DNA from: Siniperca chuatsi
Lineage: Eukaryota > Chordata > Actinopteri > Centrarchiformes > Sinipercidae
Direction: 5' to 3'
Assembly (NCBI RefSeq): GCF_020085105.1
Contig: NC_058042.1
Span: forward strand, 21,418,001 to 21,482,000
DNA: 64,000 nt
Part shown: piece by piece, positions 31,011 to 43,939 of the stretch
Layout: the number at the start of each line of letters is the position of its first letter
Numbering within the stretch: the stretch's first letter is position 1
Position numbers and translations under genes: made by a program
The notes under the pieces: generated by a model
Database searches by the model: none
The model's input: the letters and a program-made list of their open reading frames with translations, nothing else
What the model was told of the DNA's origin: nothing

Positions 31011-31020
31011 CCGTATAAGG
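31011..31020. promoter_or_regulatory. CArG-like element of acta1
   Basis: CCGTATAAGG departs from the consensus by one G. It is listed because it lies 49 bp beyond CArG box 2 in the same GC-rich promoter block. Confidence 0.45.
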
Positions 31021-31099
31021 AGCGCGCGGGCCACTGGGGGTTTTCTAGGGGAGACGCCAGTTGCTACCAACCAGGGTTATAGATTTGCTGCTAGTAGGC

Positions 31100-34000
31100 C
31101 TCATCCAGCCTTAAAATGGGAAAATGCTGCTCTCATCTGAACAGATTTAGACCAGAGAGACAGCCAGGGCCTAAACTACTGACTGACAGGTCATCCAGGA
31201 ACGGTGCTGCAGCCTGAAAGTGTCAATTAAGAGTTCTATTCACATTATACTGATCAATACAAGATAACACAAAATAATTTGATAAAAGCTGAGGAGGAAC
31301 ATTGTGTAACTGTAACAGTTAAATATGTGTGCTTCATCGTTCCAGTCATAAAATCTCAGTAATACAATTTTAAGTAGACTATTTGTAATTGATAAATAAA
31401 TAAATAAAATAAATACCGTAGGATATGCTGTACAATATGGAGTCTTGAGTATAAAACTGGAGGCCTTTTTGCATCTATATAAGTGTGTTTGTCTCCTTCT
31501 GCAGTCTCATATGAATGCACAACATGTATTGATAAAAATCACTAATCATAATGATTATTGGTGAGTGTGCACAGCATATCTTGTTCTTTACAAACTGGAA
31601 TCCTTTTTTATTAATTATGCAACACTTGTACATCCAACAGAATACTCTGTTGAGTTTTCATCAAATTAACAATTAGTTTAATTCAAAATCTGCTCCTCTG
31701 CAGACCACATGCCCTGGTATTCACACAGCTCTGTCTGAGTCTTATTGAATAAATAAGGAGAGAACCTCTGAAACAGCCAACAGCTGAAACCTTATCTGTA
31801 GGGGCTACTCTGCTCTGTCACTGGAGGAGTTGGATTAATTATAACTCTACCGGAGGAGGGGAGCTAGTGCACATGTGTGTCTACGTGCATGTTGGAGTGA
31901 GAAACTAAGAAAGAAATTGTGTACATGTATGCACATGGATGTTTGTGTGTGTTGTGGCATTAGAGAGCAGAAGGAGTGGACAAGGAGGTGGCAAGGAGCT
32001 TCTGATAAACACAAAGGAAGTGAGGAATGACAGAGGAATGGGGAGAAGTGTAGAGAAAAAGACAGAGGTACATATAAAGAGGTAGAGAAAAAAATAGACT
32101 GGATTTACTAAATTAGAGGGGAAGAGACACAGAGGAGAGAGACGCATGACACCTGGGGACACGTTTGCTGAAAGCAATGTTGCAAGGACATAAAATAGAA
32201 AATGAGATAAAATCACCGTGGATTAGCATCTGGAGCTTCATGAAGCATGTTCATAACGAAAGATTTTGGAAAATGTAGCTTTTTATTTCATGACATTTTT
32301 GTCACAAAAAGTTAGATGTTCTAAGAGGAGGGAAGCAATTAAAGAAACAATGAATAAAAAAGTGCTGGTCCTAATTATTGGTACAAACAGGTGTGCTCTC
32401 ATATCATAACCTAAAGCTGGATTCAAGTGGGAGCAGAGAAATGTTAACATATAACCTTTCATGACCTGGATTCTCATTATAGCAGCAACAGAAAGCTTCA
32501 GTATGGATTGCATGTGGTTGGATGTGACATATTACCTGCCTGTGTAAACACAGGTTTATGGAAAGGGACAAGTGGAAGAGAAAACTGAATGATAAGCAAA
32601 GACAGTTCAATTTGTATGCCTCTCGTACTTATTTTAATCAGGCGTTGTTAGTTGAGCAGTAATGTAATGTTTCATTAACAGGCCCTCCAAGTTTTCTGCA
32701 CTTGAAATACAAATTCAACACTGTGGCAATACAAGCTGTTAGGGGAAATCCTCAATGGTTCATTACTATGTCAAGAAAAACAGGGTAAGAAGGGGGAGGG
32801 AGGAAAATCTTCGAAGTCTACAAGATCGAGTGGAAATGGGGAGGGCTGCACGGGTGCAGACTCAAAGTAGGAGAGTGTGTGTATGAGTGTTTGTGTGTGT
32901 GTGTGTGTTGTGCGAGGGGGGTCGGGGAGTGGAGGGGCTGTAGAGCAAGGTAGAGCTACTTTTACGTACTTGTTGTGAGCCATTTTGGACTCTGAGGGCC
33001 TATGAAACGCCTAAAATGTAAAGGAGCTGGCAGTTGTCGGGGAGTGAGGGAAAGAGGGGAGGGTGGAGGTCATAGGGGCCGAGGCGGAGGAGGGTTGAGG
33101 GAGTCTCCTGAAGAGTCTACTTGGGGAAGGGGAGGCGAAAGAGGGAGGTAAAAGGGTGTTTGCAGAAAACACGAGTTTAGTTTGTCAGAAGATATGTAAC
33201 TCAGCCAGCTGAAGGAGAGACGTTGGACAAGGAGAGTATTTTTGTTGAGTGTTTTTTAGAAATACAGTATTTTTTTTATTTAAGTGTTATAGTGATCACA
33301 TGTCAGTGTTTTAGCCAATACAATAAAAGGGAGAGAAGTGGACAGGTAGAGACAGATGGATGTTTTGTTTTTTTTGCTCAGTCGTCTACCTTGGTACCTA
33401 TTCAGTCAGATTTTTATTTCAGTCAACACACTCTCTGTCTCTCACTCTCATGAGAGCACAGAGGGTGAGAGTGTCAGAGAAAGTAAGAATAGCACAAGCA
33501 TCGGCATTCAATCGCTGGAACCAATACACTCGCTGCACACGAGTGTCCTACCTTTTTAAGTGTGGCAGTGTGGTCAACAACTGAGGCTCCTGTGCTGCAT
33601 GTACAGTAGATTTGTTTTAAAGAGAGAACAGACAGGAGTCTGGGTGGAAATTTTAATTAGTTTCTCAGGTGTTACAGTGAAGAAAGTCTGAGGATACTGA
33701 CACTGAGGATATTGTAAATGGACAGGTAAAGGAGGCTTTAAGGATAGGTTCACATTTTTTCAAGTTTGTCTTAAAACAACAGTCAGAAGACCAAATACAG
33801 ATTTTGTTTTAAGACAGACTTGTAAAAATGTGAACATTTCCTTTAATAAGTGGTACAAAGTGTGTGATTTGATCCCATGACGTTTCAGGACACATTCCTC
33901 TTCCTGTTTAGCCTCATTTTGTTAGTGATGTGCTGCACAGTGCAACTTGCTGAATGTGCACTGCTTTCTATGCTGCTTTCTAATGCTCCTAATGAGGATA

Positions 34001-37000
34001 AACATGACATAGTGGAAGGAGAGGTGTTAGACAGCGTATCTCTTGGCCACTCCTGTCCAAAGACAAGCCAAACATCTCCTAAAGTAAAAAGCCATTAATT
34101 TAATTTGGAGTAGTAGAAGGTGTTTGGCTTCTGCTTCGTGGCTGACAGGAAAAACAAGAGGTGGGCAGTGTTTCACTACAGAGAGGCAGAACTGGGAGCA
34201 TGGCCCCTGATCAGTGAGAGTATTGGGCAAATTTCTGTCTTTTTCATAGAAAACATAAGACACTATTGTGCCTGTGAAGCGCACCTTGTTTTAAAGAGGT
34301 GGGATGTCTCATATTAACAGTCAATTTTACAGTCAATTTTACTTTGAGAGGTTTTACTATGAGACTGAAGACTCTCTCTTCACAAGTAAACCTCTGCATG
34401 GACTCCACCCAACCATGGTAATGTGGCATGGTTGAGGATTTTGGACCAAGCTGCTTATGATATTTATTTCCCTATCTCATGAACAAATAAGTCTTTGTGT
34501 GATGTTTTTCCAAAAGATAAGCAAACAGATTATGCCAACATTTTGTTGTGTGAGGCCGAAAAAGGGTCAGAGCCTCAGTTCCTCAAATAGCCCGGGGTGG
34601 ATACAGAGAAAAGTGACGGGAGCTGCAGCACATGGAGTTGGAATTGGAAACCCACACAGGGATGAGCAGCACTTGGTCAGCTGCATGAGCACAACTGCTG
34701 CCTCTTATGGAGGGGTCTACCCTACCACTGCTTAGTTTGAAGGAAAACACTACTTTAAGAATTAAGAGATATTAGCTATCACAGAGCGCGATCAAACTGT
34801 CTAAAGGAACACGGTGAAAAGAATTAAAAGTCCTTAAGCTTCATCACATACTGTTACCAAATTCCAAGAATGAGAAAGATACTCAAAGAGTATAATTCAT
34901 AAAATCTTTTATTTCAGTGGTATTTTGCAGCACAACTTTGCCTCTTGTGCCTGTACTTTTCTATCACATTACAAATACAGCTGGACATGATTTTAAATAT
35001 CTAAATTGATTGATGTATACTTGATTAATCTTGACAGACTCTTAACCTGCCCCACAAGTGCAACAAGCACTTACAAAAGTTGGATAAATCAATTGATTGC
35101 ATTCATTTGCTGCTTTGCCAGGACCTGTCAGTGTGCCAGCAGATGGGACAATGTGCAGAGTCTGTTTGCATGAGAAGCTCACCACACTGTCAACACAACC
35201 CACCAACAGCTGAATATTACTCATATCATTACCATGATGTTTTATTTTGGTATGAAGGACTGGATGAACATTGATCCCACCAACCTGCAGCAAGCAGTGA
35301 ACACTTCTGAGCCTGGCTGCAGCTCAACGTATGAGGCAACAGCACCACCTACTGACGGCCTGACATACTGCACGGAAACACACAAAGGTGCTTGTGACAC
35401 AGCTTGTTATGAGTTATGAAAATGTCCGTATTTTGAGTTGAATGAGGAAATGGGATCTGGTACAAGCTATGAAATATAATCTACAGTGATAGAGGAGGAG
35501 ATGGGGCGACTGAGTGCGTATCCTCTTTCCAGCACTTTTAGTGGCTCTGTAGAGGAATGGTGATTTAAGGCAGGCAGTATAAACAAACACTCTTTTTAAG
35601 ATAAAATAGTATATTTAAAAATACTATTGAAACTACATCACATATTTTACAAAGTTTGGGTTATGGTTAGGGTCTATCCAACCCCTTGAAACAATGTAGT
35701 AACATTTCACCTTCACTAAACAAAACAAAAAAGAATCAACATTTTTAAAGCCATTTAAATATGTTCTGATTTAATACCAGTGTACAGTGTATGTGCCTAA
35801 ACAGACTAAGCAGCCACAACTGCTTAACAACAAAACATCCACAAAAAAATCTTCCAACAAATAAAAACTACAAATATTTCACTTTATTTACCTTTATAGA
35901 AGTATAATGATTTAACAAACACAGAAATAATTAAAAATCTATCGTACATAATTTTGGTCAAATTATTTATATCTCACAAGTTAAAAAAGAAATCCCCAGC
36001 AGTCTTCTGTGATTTGACATGGATCCATCCATAGCTTTAGCCTGGAGTGAGTGGTCAGATGATTTCTAGCAAAACATGAATTCTTTCTGTTTAATTTTAA
36101 CAGGCTGAGTTTGGATAATTTTACTTCCACAGGAACCACAAAACAAGTCTGGCACCTGACGTTCAAGGCATCATTCTAAAGTAAAATTTTACTTTTAAAT
36201 GAAGACTAACATGTTGTGAGGAAATGAAAATCTGTCAAGTAGGTCAAGTAAAAAAAAACACTTGCCTTTTAGGTGAAATAACAAGAATTATAGCAAAAAG
36301 ACAACAAAGAACATGAGAACTGACCTTAATAAATCATCTTGTAATGAAAATGTTAACTCAGATTCTGCTGCCATACAGTCTATATGCTGTAATAAATATA
36401 TAAAACCTCAAAATATATATAACCAGAAAGTGATTACTATCGTACACAGACAACGTTAGTCAGCTACTGAAATGGCCAGTTACCATTGATCAATGTTGTA
36501 TTCATTAATCCTGACATTGTCCCTCATTTAAATGTAATCAAGACTGGTTAATTTAATTACATACATATATATTATATACAATTTCTGCAATTATTAGATC
36601 TAATTAATGTGACAGAAAGCTTTTCCACCATACTATCTGACCTGTTTTAGGTCAATAGAAATATAGGAGATATAGATTTGAATAGAGACTGATTTGAATA
36701 ATATGTCATCATTTGTTTGTATTTATCCTGTATATAAATGTTGCTTAGAGCTTCTTGTCCATCGACATCTGTGTCATCCATCTATGTGCACTGTGTCATC
36801 TATGTCTGTGCATCGACATCTATGTCTGAGCCACGACAAATGCCATACAACAGTTTAATTTGTTGTTCATTGGCCTGAACTCAAACATGGATTTAAAATA
36901 AAATGAGTCCCAGAAAAACCCAATCTACAGTCCTTTTAGGGCTGTGAGGAATTCAAACTGAGGGCATTTGCATGTCTGTTGTAAAAAGAAAAGAAAATCC

Positions 37001-38655
37001 TCTGAAACACTCTGGTCTAGACTCCCCCTGAGCGGTGAAATGGGCATTTACCATCCAAATATTTACTGAGGAGAATAATTACCTCTTAGTCGGGCTCTCC
37101 AAGCCAGCTATAATATTTAACTGGCTCAACAGCACTGTGGCTAACATGTACGTTGTTTTAGAGCTGTTTACGTAGCATTTAAGGCCGGCCAAGTACACAC
37201 CTACCAGTGAACCCAGCATGGGGGGGATATCATGTCCCAGACTGACTGACAAAGTGGTAAACAGTACACAGTCAGAACCGTTGCACATTCACACATTTAA
37301 GTCGTAATGTTGCTTTCTGTTTTTCCACCATTTACAGATTAGACCAAGAAAGTTGACTAATACTACATTCTGATTGGCACTGTGTAACTTTATGAAGACG
37401 AGATAAAAAAGATGAAGGAATTAGGGATTTTAGACAATGAGATCATTGTTAAGAGAGCGGTGATCACGACACACAGACCACCTCTGACTCCTGTACCCTT
37501 CCTACCAGAGAGCAGCAGAACATCGACCAGAAAAGAGGCTGTTTAGCAGCCCTCCATCAACTTCCTCAAGTAACTGTGCACATTTTATGTTGTTTGACAT
37601 ATAAAGATGGTAAAAGTTTAGCAGTTTCAAGGCTGTCAATTAAGCCCAAAGCAAGAAAAACTACTGAATCGAAACATATTAGCAAACCAATCCCAGTGTA
37701 AATATGATCCACTGAGACCAAATCCTTGTTAAGAGACGTAACGTTTTTTTTTTTTTTGTTTTGTTTTAGATGTGTAGCACCTCAGCTGTGACTTACAGGA
37801 CAATCACTAATATTATTTTATATGATAAATGTGCATACACTAATCTGTGAATAGTAAGACATCTCAGAATAGTATTCAGTCCTGTTTTACAACACAGTGT
37901 AGAGAACACAAATAGCTGCTTGATTTGGCTTGTTTAAACTCTAAAATGACTGTGACAGACTCTGCATGTAAGCTTCAAGTTTAGAAAGTCAATAAATAGA
38001 CACAAATATATATTTAGCAGTTCACATCATACTGGACTGTTTTTGGTTTGGTTTTGGAAATCATAAAGTGTCAGATAGCAGATAATCAAAGAGGTTTGTC
38101 ATTTGCACCAGATTCATACTGTCACATGTCTACCATATGCCTGAACTATTTAAAACAGGATTCAGGCTTTTACCCAAAACTATGGTAGTGACAGTGATTT
38201 ACAAATCACATGTTGGCTATGAGCTTTCTGAGGAGTGTCTGTCTTCATCATGTCAGTGTAGAAATTTATATTTTCAAAACAAAGCATCTGGAGGAACTCT
38301 CTGATCCATGTTTCACTTCTTAGGTCTTCAATGTGGATTACCCTGTTTCCTTTCCTAACAGCTCTTCATTTGGTGCCACATAGTCATTGCAGCAGTGAAA
38401 GGACACTCGCAGCTTTTAGAAAAATCCCTTTAGGATTCTTAGTGGCTTTCCAATTTCTTCTCTAGTGTTCATCTGTAGACCTGTGGAAAGCTCTGCTTTC
38501 CTCAGCTTTTATCCATCTCTACCCATTCAAGGCAATTTATTTATTTTTTTCCCTCTGCCCCCAACCCCTTCTGGAGCAGTTTTTTCCAGCAATCGACCTC
38601 ACCTCCTGATTTCTCTCTCTTCCTCATCCACCAGTACTATGTACTCCCTGCCCTC
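31100..38655. other. Gene-free region between acta1 promoter and abcb10 3' end
   Basis: About 7.5 kb with no exon I can recognise. The human counterpart holds NUP133, but no trace of it is visible. It contains one small MITE (33738-33846), a short GT run near 32893, a poly(T) run (about 37744-37757) and an imperfect tandem repeat around 36761-36835. The right end should include the abcb10 3'UTR, whose end I could not place. A 92-residue frame at 34457-34735 resembles nothing known. Confidence 0.6.
33738..33846. mobile_element. Palindromic MITE, internally deleted
   Basis: Two arms of about 40 bp, starting TTAAGGATAGGTTCACATT and ending AATGTGAACATTTCCTTTAA, are inverted copies, sharing the core TGTCTTAAAACAA. 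The words match a much longer palindromic non-autonomous element common in percomorph fish, so this looks like a derivative keeping only the ends. Confidence 0.75.
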
Positions 38656-41600
38656 TCAGCGAAGTGCATGTTTCTGTTCCTCTTGTAGAAACGCCTGTTT
38701 CTCCATCAGTTTTCTGAACAGTCCTTGCCTGTTGCTTAGCAGCTCTGTGTGCTGGCCACACTCGGCTATGCACCGCTGGTCCAGTACAGCAACGGCGTTC
38801 GCATTCTGGATGGTGGACAGACGGTGAGCGATGATCACGACTGTCCTCCCTGTTGATTGGGTGAGAGGAGCAGGAAATAATAAGTCAGGAGAAGCAAATA
38901 ATCCCAGGAGAAAAACAACAAACACTATTAAATGTTAGTTTTATTCTTCATAAATCTGAAAGACAAAGTCAGAAAGATCTACCTTCCATCAGACGCTCCA
39001 AGGCTTCCTGGACCAGGAACTCATTCTCAGCATCCAGTGCACTGAGGTGAGATGGTTGTTTAGGATTTAGAACAAAATAACCTAAGATGAGTCTCTGATC
39101 AGCACAATAAAAACTGTTTCTGAAGGCAGTACTATTGTCATAATTTTCAAAAACATCTACAGTGCTGTGCAGTGGAGTAAATAAAGTCAAAGTATTGTAA
39201 GTGCAGTAGTTTTGTTAGCTGACTTCTACAACAGTTCTTTAATCATGCCTCAGTCTTTCTCACCTGGTAGCCTCATCTAAAAGCAGGATTTTAGGATTCT
39301 GTGGAGAGAAAACACAAATAGTGTTATACATACTGATTCAGGTTTCACAGTAAAAAGGAAAGCTGAGACTAAGTATAGATCCTGGTTCCACTTCCAAAGC
39401 TGTTTTTGTGGTTCAGTGAATAGAATGATTAGATACTGATGTGACAGGAACATCCAGTTCCTATTACCTGGTTAATGACTAATAACAAATTGTATGTGCA
39501 GATGACCAGAGTTGTTCTTACTGCTGATGTGGCTAAACAGTAAAACGACCATGTTGTTGTACTCACCTTAAGCAGAGCTCTGGCTATGGCTATCCTCTGC
39601 TTCTGACCACCTGAGAAACAAACACACAAGTTAACCATGTACACACATAAAGACTTCGTCTACATCATCCCTATGTGTATGCGCAGAGCTAATAGTTCTT
39701 AAAGCTTTTTATGTTCTGAATAGACAAAGATAATTGACCATAATTCAACTATGTGACCAAAAAAATGTATACACAGTAAATACAAATTCTAAAATAACTG
39801 TCTTGGATTTTCTTACTTTTCCATAGAAAAAATTAAAATATAGCAAATTGAGTATTAAAATACGAATGCATTATTGAGTTTAAATAATTAGAGTATTTTA
39901 CTGATGAGAATATTGATATGATAACTTAAAAATGAATAAATGAGCACCTTTCCCAACACTGAACATATATTTACATAATAATAATAATAATAATAAAACT
40001 TTATTTATAGAGCACTTATCAAAACAAAGTACAAAGTGCTTCACAACAAGAAAAATAAAATAACACAGTGAATGACGAAATATAAAGAAATAAAACACAT
40101 GAAATACAGAAAAGCCATAAAATAAACAGTAAAATAAACAGCCAGTTCACGTAAAATCAGGATATGCTTTCAGATAAAAATGTGTTTTGAGACGAGATTT
40201 AAACGAAGACACTGACTCAGACAACCTAATTTCTTCGGGCAGGTTGTTCCAGAGCCTCGGGGCCCTGATAGCAAAAGCTCTGTCCCCTTTAGTTTTCATC
40301 CTGGACTCAGGAACAGACAGGAGACCCCTGCCCGAAGATCTCAAACTACGTGAAGGTTCATAAGGGATTACAAGGTCTAAAATATAATCTGGGGCCAGGC
40401 CATGAAGAGCCTTAAAAGTAATCAACAAGATCTTAAAATCAATCCTAAAACCAACAGGGAGCCAGTGTCTTACATCCATGTGAGAGTGATTACCAGATGT
40501 GTCAACGGCTCATACAAAAAAATTGTCATCTTCAGTATCATCAACCCTGTTACAACTCATGGAAAGCTGACAGTTGGAGATACAACCTGTATTGCATCAA
40601 CTGTGAAGTTCATGCTGTTATCATAACTCTGTCGTTTCTCACCTGACAACAGCACTCCCTTCTCCCCCACTACAGTGTCAAAGCCCTTAGGAAAAGCCTG
40701 GATGAAATTATAGGCGTTGGCCACTCTGGCTGCCCTGTAGATGTCCTCTGTGGTCACAGCATCTGGGTCCACTGCACCGTATGCGATATTATCTCTTATA
40801 GAGCAAGAAAACAGCACAGGCTCCTGGGAGTGAGGTGAGGAGGAGAAGGAGAAGGTGAGAAAGACAGTCTTCACTCAAAGGCTCTTAATATTTGCATTGG
40901 ATGTCTGCCCAGTTTCTGAATTTGCTGTGAGATCTGTTGTACAGGAACATAAACAAGTAATTTATTACCTGGCTGACAGTTCCAATGTGACTCCTGAGCC
41001 AGTAGGGATTCAGATCTCTGATGTCATGACCATCTATAGAGATGATACCTGGAGAAAAGAGGTCATTCTCAGAGGTAAAACACCCATCTGACAGAGTCTT
41101 GTACTCTTAAGTTTGAAAGTGTCTGATTACTAAGCAGCGGTTGATGTATCTGGGTAAGACAGAAAAAGCTCGCTCTCACCAGCGTCGGTGTCGTACAGCC
41201 TGAGCAGCAGTGAGACCAGGGTTGATTTTCCAGACCCACTGGGTCCCACCACAGCCATGATGGTCCCAGCTGGGACCAGCAGGCTGAGGTTCTGGAAAAT
41301 AGGCGCCTCCTTACGGGTCGGGTAGGCAAAAGAGACATCACTGAACTCCAGCCGACCCTTCAGCTGGTCTGAAGGAAGCACTAGGCCTTCTGTGGAGGAG
41401 CAGAGGAAGACGGACACAAAGATAAAACGATCATCTAGTTTAACTTGCTTGATGGGTTTAATACAGTAATAAAACTTAAGAGTCAAATGAGGAGATATAA
41501 AACAAATGGACAAGGAAATTAAGCAAAAAACAGTACTAGATTAAAATGTAAAATTGTACATAGTGTTTATTAACTGACTAGGCAAAAATGTTAGGCATAA

Positions 41601-43271
41601 ATTAAAGGCAAGAGATGTTTGATACTTTCTACTGACGTCTGTTTCTCAATAACAAATAAAATCCTCACATTTTTCAAGCAAGCAGTGAATCTTTGAAAGT
41701 GGTTTATACAGGATATAGTTACAGATAAAACTTCGGACAGTGACTATACATCTAGTTACACGGAGAGAAGGTTGAGGTTATTGATGTGAAATATTCCATC
41801 ATACGCTTTCCTGTAAGCAGTAATTACATTCAATTACATTATTGCTTTCTGGACACACAAATAATTCCAAAAAGTTAATGATGGGTTTACAGAACAAAAA
41901 TGGGTACTCATTGATGTGATGAGGTAATACTCTCCTGCCTGTGTGAGTGTGTGTGTACTGACCATTTAGAGGAAACTCAGGCTTTCTGTCCAGCAGCTCC
42001 CACAGTCTGGTTCCTGCTCCAAAACCCTTCATCAGCTCAGAGTAGAATGAACTCAGACCTACACACCAAACAGACGTGAACAGCACAGATAAGGGCATTC
42101 ATATAAAAGGAAAAGTGCACATGCATGTATGTGTGTATGCATGTGTGTATTACCTGCAATACTGATGCCCACCCAGAAGGTGTACATGAGGAACGATGAG
42201 AGCTCTCCCACAGTCATGTGCTGGCTGGCCATCAGAAGGCCTCCTTTGTAGAGTACTGACAGGATCATGATGTTACCACTGAGACCAGTCTGAAACACAC
42301 ACACACACACACACACACACGGTTATTTGATCACTACAGCATCTGGCATCACTGCTACTCCCTGACACAGCACTGATTACAGCCTATCTGGCCACCTGCT
42401 GGATAAGCTAACTGGCGAGTCTCTCTCTTGATATCTAAACTACAGTTCACCGAGCAGCAAATTTGAATATTATTTACCTGATAACACTTGAATTTGAGAA
42501 ACAGCCTGGGGGTAGGAGATGCAGGGAGAACTGATACCCAGCAGTACAATACTGAAGGGGGACAGAGACCTACAATAAATGATACCTTATCATGCGGTTT
42601 ATGGTTTTTGTTGACACTGTTTTGGATGTTGTGAGGTGTTAATAACATTTTACGGTAATTTTGAAGGCTGTAGTTTGTGGTGCTGATGTGCTGAGTACTA
42701 TCATTGACATAAATATGGGTGGACAATCAAAGCGTAATTTCATCCTACCTCAGGAGCAACTTAACATATGGTAAATTCATATAGATGTCCAAGTGTTAAA
42801 GACATGAAGTGAAAAACCTGTATAAGAGCTGTAAGGCTTGGCAAGTTGTGTCATTGAGTTGTTTTAAAGTTTATGTATTCTCTGACCTTGTATAAAGGAT
42901 TGGATAATACTTTTTTATGGTGAAACATCCTTCATGTAAAGACATATAAGGTACTGTGGTATTGTAGCAACCATGAAATACGCCAGCAAAAAAGCAGAAG
43001 CCTCTGTGCAACACTTCACTTCCTAACTGTGGATTTGGTTTGCTTCGCTGACAGGACACACACAAAACACACACACACACACACACACACACTTACCACT
43101 CCAAAGAAGCCAGCTCGTAACACAGCCTCCTTCCTGGCTAGGCTGAAGACCTGGTCTGTCTTCTGTGTGTATGTGTTGACCTCTGACAGCTCTTTACCAA
43201 AAGCCCTGACTGTCCGCAAGTTGCTGATTCGCTCCTCTGCCAACTACACACACACACACACGCACACACAC

Positions 43272-43318
<47 letters not shown>

Positions 43319-43874
43319 CACACACACGCACACAGGTTTATTAGGACTTCATCTATTCGAAATCAAATGATCAACATAGCAAATCTACTCAATCTGCAAA
43401 TTTAATTAAGCTACCACAGGCAGTGCAGCATTTATATCAGATATACACAAAACTAAGGGATAAACAAACAGTATGGCTTTACTACCCACTAATATGAACT
43501 GCTGTAACTACTGAACTGAATTACAACATCCTCAAATAATGTCTTATTAATCCCTGCTGTTGGAACATCTGGCAACTTTAAACAACAGAAATTTGATTAG
43601 AAAAACTAGTAACGGTTTTCTCAGTCAGTCCTTTGATCTGTGTGTTTCTGTCCACTGTACCTGTGTGGCTTGTGCGAGTGCATCCTGTGTGCGTTTGGAG
43701 ATGGAGCGAAGGTATCTGCCATAGATGACAGCAAGACAGGCCACAGGGGGAACAATCAGCAACACAAAGCTTGCTAAACTCGGCGAGACATAGAACTAGA
43801 AGAGGAGAGAGAGAAGGAAAAAAGTTTAACAGTAGTTAATATAAAATAAAAGGGGAGAAAAGAAAGGAGGAGAT

Positions 43875-43939
<65 letters not shown>

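Noticed and set aside
34457-34735. A 92-codon plus-strand frame in the acta1-abcb10 gap, considered as a novel small gene
   Set aside because: No recognisable similarity, no supporting splice structure or promoter signal, and a length expected by chance in several kilobases.
40402-40626. A plus-strand frame spanning the L2 edge and the abcb10 signature exon border
   Set aside because: Antisense shadow of an L2 fragment and intron sequence.
43876-43939. Regular GATA spacing considered as a repeat array of functional interest
   Set aside because: Simple tetranucleotide microsatellite without spacers; not CRISPR-like and far from splice sites.
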